Part shown: positions 37,901-40,096 of the stretch, piece by piece
How the letters are laid out: each line of letters begins with the position of its first letter
How positions within the stretch are numbered: position 1 is the first letter of the stretch
IMG/VR virus record: IMGVR_UViG_3300042261_001320
Location: 1 to 40,096 of that record
DNA length: 40,096 nucleotides
DNA from: a virus
Strand: one strand, 5' to 3'
Notes under the pieces: model-generated
Told to the model about the DNA's origin: nothing
Seen by the model: the letters and a program-made list of their open reading frames with translations, nothing else
The model's database searches: none
Position numbers and translations under genes: made by a program

Positions 37901-40096
37901 CGGCCGCTTTGGCTCAGAAAGTGGAGGAAGCCAAGAAGCGGGATCCGACGTGGGCCATGGCCGTGGTGATCCATGAGATAGGGCACCTGGTCGATTACCT
38001 GCCGGAGCACACCCTTTCCCGCGGGAACATCCTGGGCCACATTGCGGCGTTGAAGACGTTCATGCGACAGGCGATCGGAGAGGCGCCGGCGAACCGGGAC
38101 GAAGCGATCGACGGCCGGGAGCGGGCGGAACTGCGCCGGCTGGCGGAGAAGCAAACGAGATCGGAACTGGGCAAGGGGGCAGCCAAGGCGGATCTGAACG
38201 CCCGGACGGCTGAGATCTACAAGGAACTGATCGCCGATCTGTTCGAGAAGCGCGGCCTGGTGACCAAGGGCCAGGTGGTGGCGGAACTCGAGCCCCTCAT
38301 CGCCTGGTGGCGTGGCACCGAGGTGATGCCGAATTACTTCAAGGATCCTAAGGAGATGTACGCGGAGGCGTTCTCGGCCTGGATCAACAATCCGGGAGCC
38401 TTTCAGAAGCGGGCGCCGGCGACGTGGAAGCTGCTCCGTAACTACATGTCTGCGCGGCCAGAGTTCGAGGCACGGCACCAGGCGCTGCAGCGGGCGATCT
38501 CCAGCGGACAGGTCTACCGAGATCGCGTGGAGAACCTGCGGAAGTCCTGGGAAGAAGCCGGCAAGGTCGCCTTGTCGATCGAGGATGCCGCTCAGACCAT
38601 GAGCTGGCGCGAGCGAAAAGATACGTTTCTCACGCTCGTGTGGCGCCGGTTCGGGCCAATCTACGCCCGTATGAAAGGCCGACCGAGGGAGCAGGTAGAA
38701 ACCGTCGACCGCGCGATCGGGGACATGCTCAGACACCGGAACCAGCATCAACGGTATCTGCTCGATCTGCAGAACACGGTGCTGGCCCCGCTTCAGGAAC
38801 AGAACCTGACCTATGAAGACCTCCGAGAGTACATGTGGCATCAGTACGTCGTGCATGAGGGCTTCGATAAGGCGAACCCGCTCGGGTGGACGGCCGCGGC
38901 GAGCCAGCAGCGTCTGGACGAGATGCAGGCGAACCTAGGACCCGAGCGCTGGCAGGCGCTCGCACGGGCTCGGGGAGCCTTCTGGGAGAACAGGAAGGCG
39001 CGGGTGCTTTCGCTGTTAAAGAAAAGTGGTGTTCCGTCCGCGTCGCAGGTGGAACTGCTGTTCGAACGCGAGTTCTACCAGACGATCCAGGCGCAGAAAG
39101 GGGGAACTGTCGATCCGGAGGCCTACACGCTTGATTCGATGATGGCGGGAGTCTATGGGGGAACTGTTGGACCCAAGATCTTTCAACGCATTGGATACTT
39201 GGGAAAGGCGCGTGATCCATTCTTGGCGACGGTCGAGAAGGATTTATCGCTGATTTCCTGGGCCTACCGGAACATGGCGAAGTGGGCTGCTGTTGAATTT
39301 CTGCAGGACATCAACGATCAAGGAATGCGTGAAGCTGATTACCGGTACAATCCTTCTCTGCAACGTCGCGAACCGATCGATCGGAAGTCGCCGCGTATGA
39401 CGACCCTCTATTTGGTTCGCGACGGACAGGTGCGGGCCTACTACATGAGCAAGTCGCTGGCGGAGGAATTTGAAGCCGAAGATCCTGGTTGGCTAACGAC
39501 TGCTCTGAAAGTCGCGCGGTGGTTTTCCCGTCCTGTGAAGGCGTTGGCGACAGGCCTTAACTATGGCTTCCTCCCGGTCAATTACTGGCGTGACACGAAG
39601 GAGTACGTCATGAACATGCCAGGGGTCTACTCCAGGGTGTTCGGACGCAATTCCTATCTTCGGTATTGGAAGCGAGCAAATCAGGCCGCTCGGTCGCTTA
39701 TCAGTGGTCATCCTAACGAGGACGCCAAGGCTGCTTTGGACTCCATGGTGCTCGTGCCGGCGGATATGGTCTTTTCGCACGAGGAGGACATTGATAGTGT
39801 CGAACGGATCATGTTGAGGAACGGTGTCTCCGCCCGTCTGATTGGTCGAATGGGCGGTGGGCGCAGGGCATGGCAACGATTTATGCGCGGCTACACGTAC
39901 CTGATGCGGGTGGCGGAAATCGAACCGAAGATTGCCGGTTTTTTGTACCTGCGCGAACGAGCCGAGAAACTTGGGATGACTGAGGCAGAACTCAGGCGTA
40001 CTGTACGTGGGAGGGCTGGTTCTCCTGACTTCATGGAGCGTGCCCACTTGGCCACTCTGGCCGACGCTGTCGTCCCGTTTCAGAATGCGGCCAAAG
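34993..40096 (+). CDS. Giant polyvalent ejection protein: PBECR-like RNase plus HExxH metallopeptidase (5' part)
   Basis: Open from ATG 34993 to the window end and on through base 1119 after circularisation: 2,031 aa in all. Visible parts in order: charged helices (1-225); a Gly/Ala-rich hydrophobic stretch at about 226-276 (TQAGGALGAAGAVLGGPAGA) that could insert into membranes; a long Glu-rich linker; about 613-745 a PBECR-like (barnase/EndoU/colicin E5/RelE-type) domain with HILKRHG (His650, His655), IGKNDRGMDLFRFKKRINGH and LALTSMWK (Thr725, Lys729); a Ser/Pro linker; a zincin at about 980-1130 with HEIGH (His994, His998) and likely third ligand Glu1125 in EMYAEAFSAW; then about 900 helical residues, including LNYGFLPVNYWRDTKEYV near 1522, reminiscent of LPD38-like regions. 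Known polyvalent proteins enter the cell with phage DNA and act on host RNA and proteins. Confidence 0.9.
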   Translation, partial: MIRFLSELDAGAGDNTDQSKPGAVGETTNENGSGRIVFLSEVEEQRKQDQARAELDASNQEWLDWAKKQKAERDAAAAGERFNAQVARGAELARRGQETPETQAMHERFAPGVKAMEIWNASRTADQAAGDPGAASADSPGAGGVKFVAPVPTYGENMKRAWQAGRLDADLNRLKFEAAMGRQDELFVDTIEKKYQGWKDEFGPRNESVFGIYSANAVQMLPEMLSGAASGAEMATQAGGALGAAGAVLGGPAGALAAGLPAAVAGFAAGNTVHWWEQGTGEIYWDLRKAGVTPKAASVAAMIGAVPYALVEQLQFSQLVPGASRLVKPVKDAMKRGVKAAVLAVLQQGAQNTLKEVGEEGLQKVITDATELTARSIEGQVEAKELPAEAAQIAKDAWNEMVDTFGPVAVLELPSTAAGVARVSLGGRKGRTAAAGERPGQAEGKAAPSTIVELPLDGTRSQQDPDPLSADVDRMMASPAAGEESDWIAQQERLDAEDRVREALGEPRREQVSGVQTEQSGVEQPEPDVQKTETESLDQAAKSSDRPLAGILTPEQKAETEKEWARRLDEVNGSKPATASPDMGGEQQVKRVGDGLVDLANRAVVDVSSASKMKVRYMEVSPDLAQQVGEQIKVDLSGYSHAMDGSAVNHILKRHGEGGEVVKGQVAVTTQDFRHLPAVVSNPDAVQHIGKNDRGMDLFRFKKRINGHVFVVEEVRTGRKELALTSMWKVESGASHASTEVKAYPRTSETIPGVSTGNIVPPGGASVKTAGAAKGIPRSNTSVSGTSGRVKGSPGLESVRSASPAMQRPASSGQNRQNTETRVQSEPSERAAAPQGDTSRPGAGPTPGFRETPLPADDPSFSVLPLGMPEAVDLAKGLLGGRFPRILKTLRLLHGRAAGVFRAQGPLMEIELRADIFNLVQSDEKEALKAQIVQDVLLGAGVNVGVLTDEARTQLLLKPDLRNEIEQRYAAALAQKVEEAKKRDPTWAMAVVIHEIGHLVDYLPEHTLSRGNILGHIAALKTFMRQAIGEAPANRDEAIDGRERAELRRLAEKQTRSELGKGAAKADLNARTAEIYKELIADLFEKRGLVTKGQVVAELEPLIAWWRGTEVMPNYFKDPKEMYAEAFSAWINNPGAFQKRAPATWKLLRNYMSARPEFEARHQALQRAISSGQVYRDRVENLRKSWEEAGKVALSIEDAAQTMSWRERKDTFLTLVWRRFGPIYARMKGRPREQVETVDRAIGDMLRHRNQHQRYLLDLQNTVLAPLQEQNLTYEDLREYMWHQYVVHEGFDKANPLGWTAAASQQRLDEMQANLGPERWQALARARGAFWENRKARVLSLLKKSGVPSASQVELLFEREFYQTIQAQKGGTVDPEAYTLDSMMAGVYGGTVGPKIFQRIGYLGKARDPFLATVEKDLSLISWAYRNMAKWAAVEFLQDINDQGMREADYRYNPSLQRREPIDRKSPRMTTLYLVRDGQVRAYYMSKSLAEEFEAEDPGWLTTALKVARWFSRPVKALATGLNYGFLPVNYWRDTKEYVMNMPGVYSRVFGRNSYLRYWKRANQAARSLISGHPNEDAKAALDSMVLVPADMVFSHEEDIDSVERIMLRNGVSARLIGRMGGGRRAWQRFMRGYTYLMRVAEIEPKIAGFLYLRERAEKLGMTEAELRRTVRGRAGSPDFMERAHLATLADAVVPFQNAAK
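39970..40096. repeat. Right copy of the 127-bp end overlap
   Basis: Identical to bases 1-127. Inside the giant gene, with the reading frame continuous across the join. Confidence 0.95.

Noticed and set aside
1-40096. CRISPR arrays, insertion sequences, antibiotic-resistance or known toxin genes outside the giant protein
   Set aside because: No regularly spaced repeats, transposase motifs or such genes were seen on either strand.

Overview
The window is one complete, circularly mapping temperate phage genome. The first 127 bases are repeated exactly at the end (39970-40096), so the unique length is 39,969 bp, and one very large gene runs across the join. Coding is dense, GC-rich and almost entirely on the + strand. 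Many genes overlap by ATGA or GTGA, most have GGAG-type ribosome binding sites, and several start with GTG. The host cannot be named from the sequence. An attachment-site candidate matching half of a bacterial tRNA-Thr(TGT), lipoprotein and secretory signal peptides, and Shine-Dalgarno sites point to a bacterium, probably with two membranes. No contractile or long-tail genes (sheath, tape measure, baseplate) are seen. A long portal, a nozzle-like protein and a block of ejection-type proteins suggest a short-tailed (podovirus-like) particle.

Integration and control region (1120-5112): a 39-nt match to the 5' half of a tRNA-Thr gene (probable attP core), then a tyrosine integrase with its own promoter. 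A two-gene leftward operon follows (ribbon-helix-helix protein plus membrane protein), divergent from a rightward operon that opens with another ribbon-helix-helix gene. A perfect 22-bp palindrome covers the -10 of that rightward promoter. Small zinc-ribbon, ribbon-helix-helix, membrane and excisionase-like genes follow.

Replication and nucleotide region (5109-13279): an HTH protein, a Pro-rich DNA-binding candidate, a replication initiator-like gene with iteron-like GAAACG repeats inside it (candidate origin), a HAD/DUF550 nucleotide-enzyme fusion, several small zinc-finger proteins, a ParB-like protein and a T7-type primase-helicase.

Packaging region (13279-16797): a free-standing FtsK gamma-like winged-helix protein, small ORFs, the large terminase, a broken DUF5131-like (Gp37/Gp68) fragment and a 91-aa protein. 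It ends at a strong bidirectional-looking terminator (16823-16855).

Late region (16924-40096 and on to 1119): a promoter preceded by four phased 10-bp repeats drives scaffold, SU10/DUF5309-like major capsid protein, a secreted-type protein flanked by two matching RNA hairpins, portal, a head-tail adaptor candidate with chitin-binding-like motifs, a tail-fibre-like protein with a signal peptide, a candidate lysis cluster, a nozzle-like protein, two collar-fibre paralogues and three ejection-type proteins. The last is a 2,031-aa polyvalent protein combining a PBECR-like RNase domain with an HExxH metallopeptidase domain. It is the most striking element of the window, and probably enters the host cell with the DNA.
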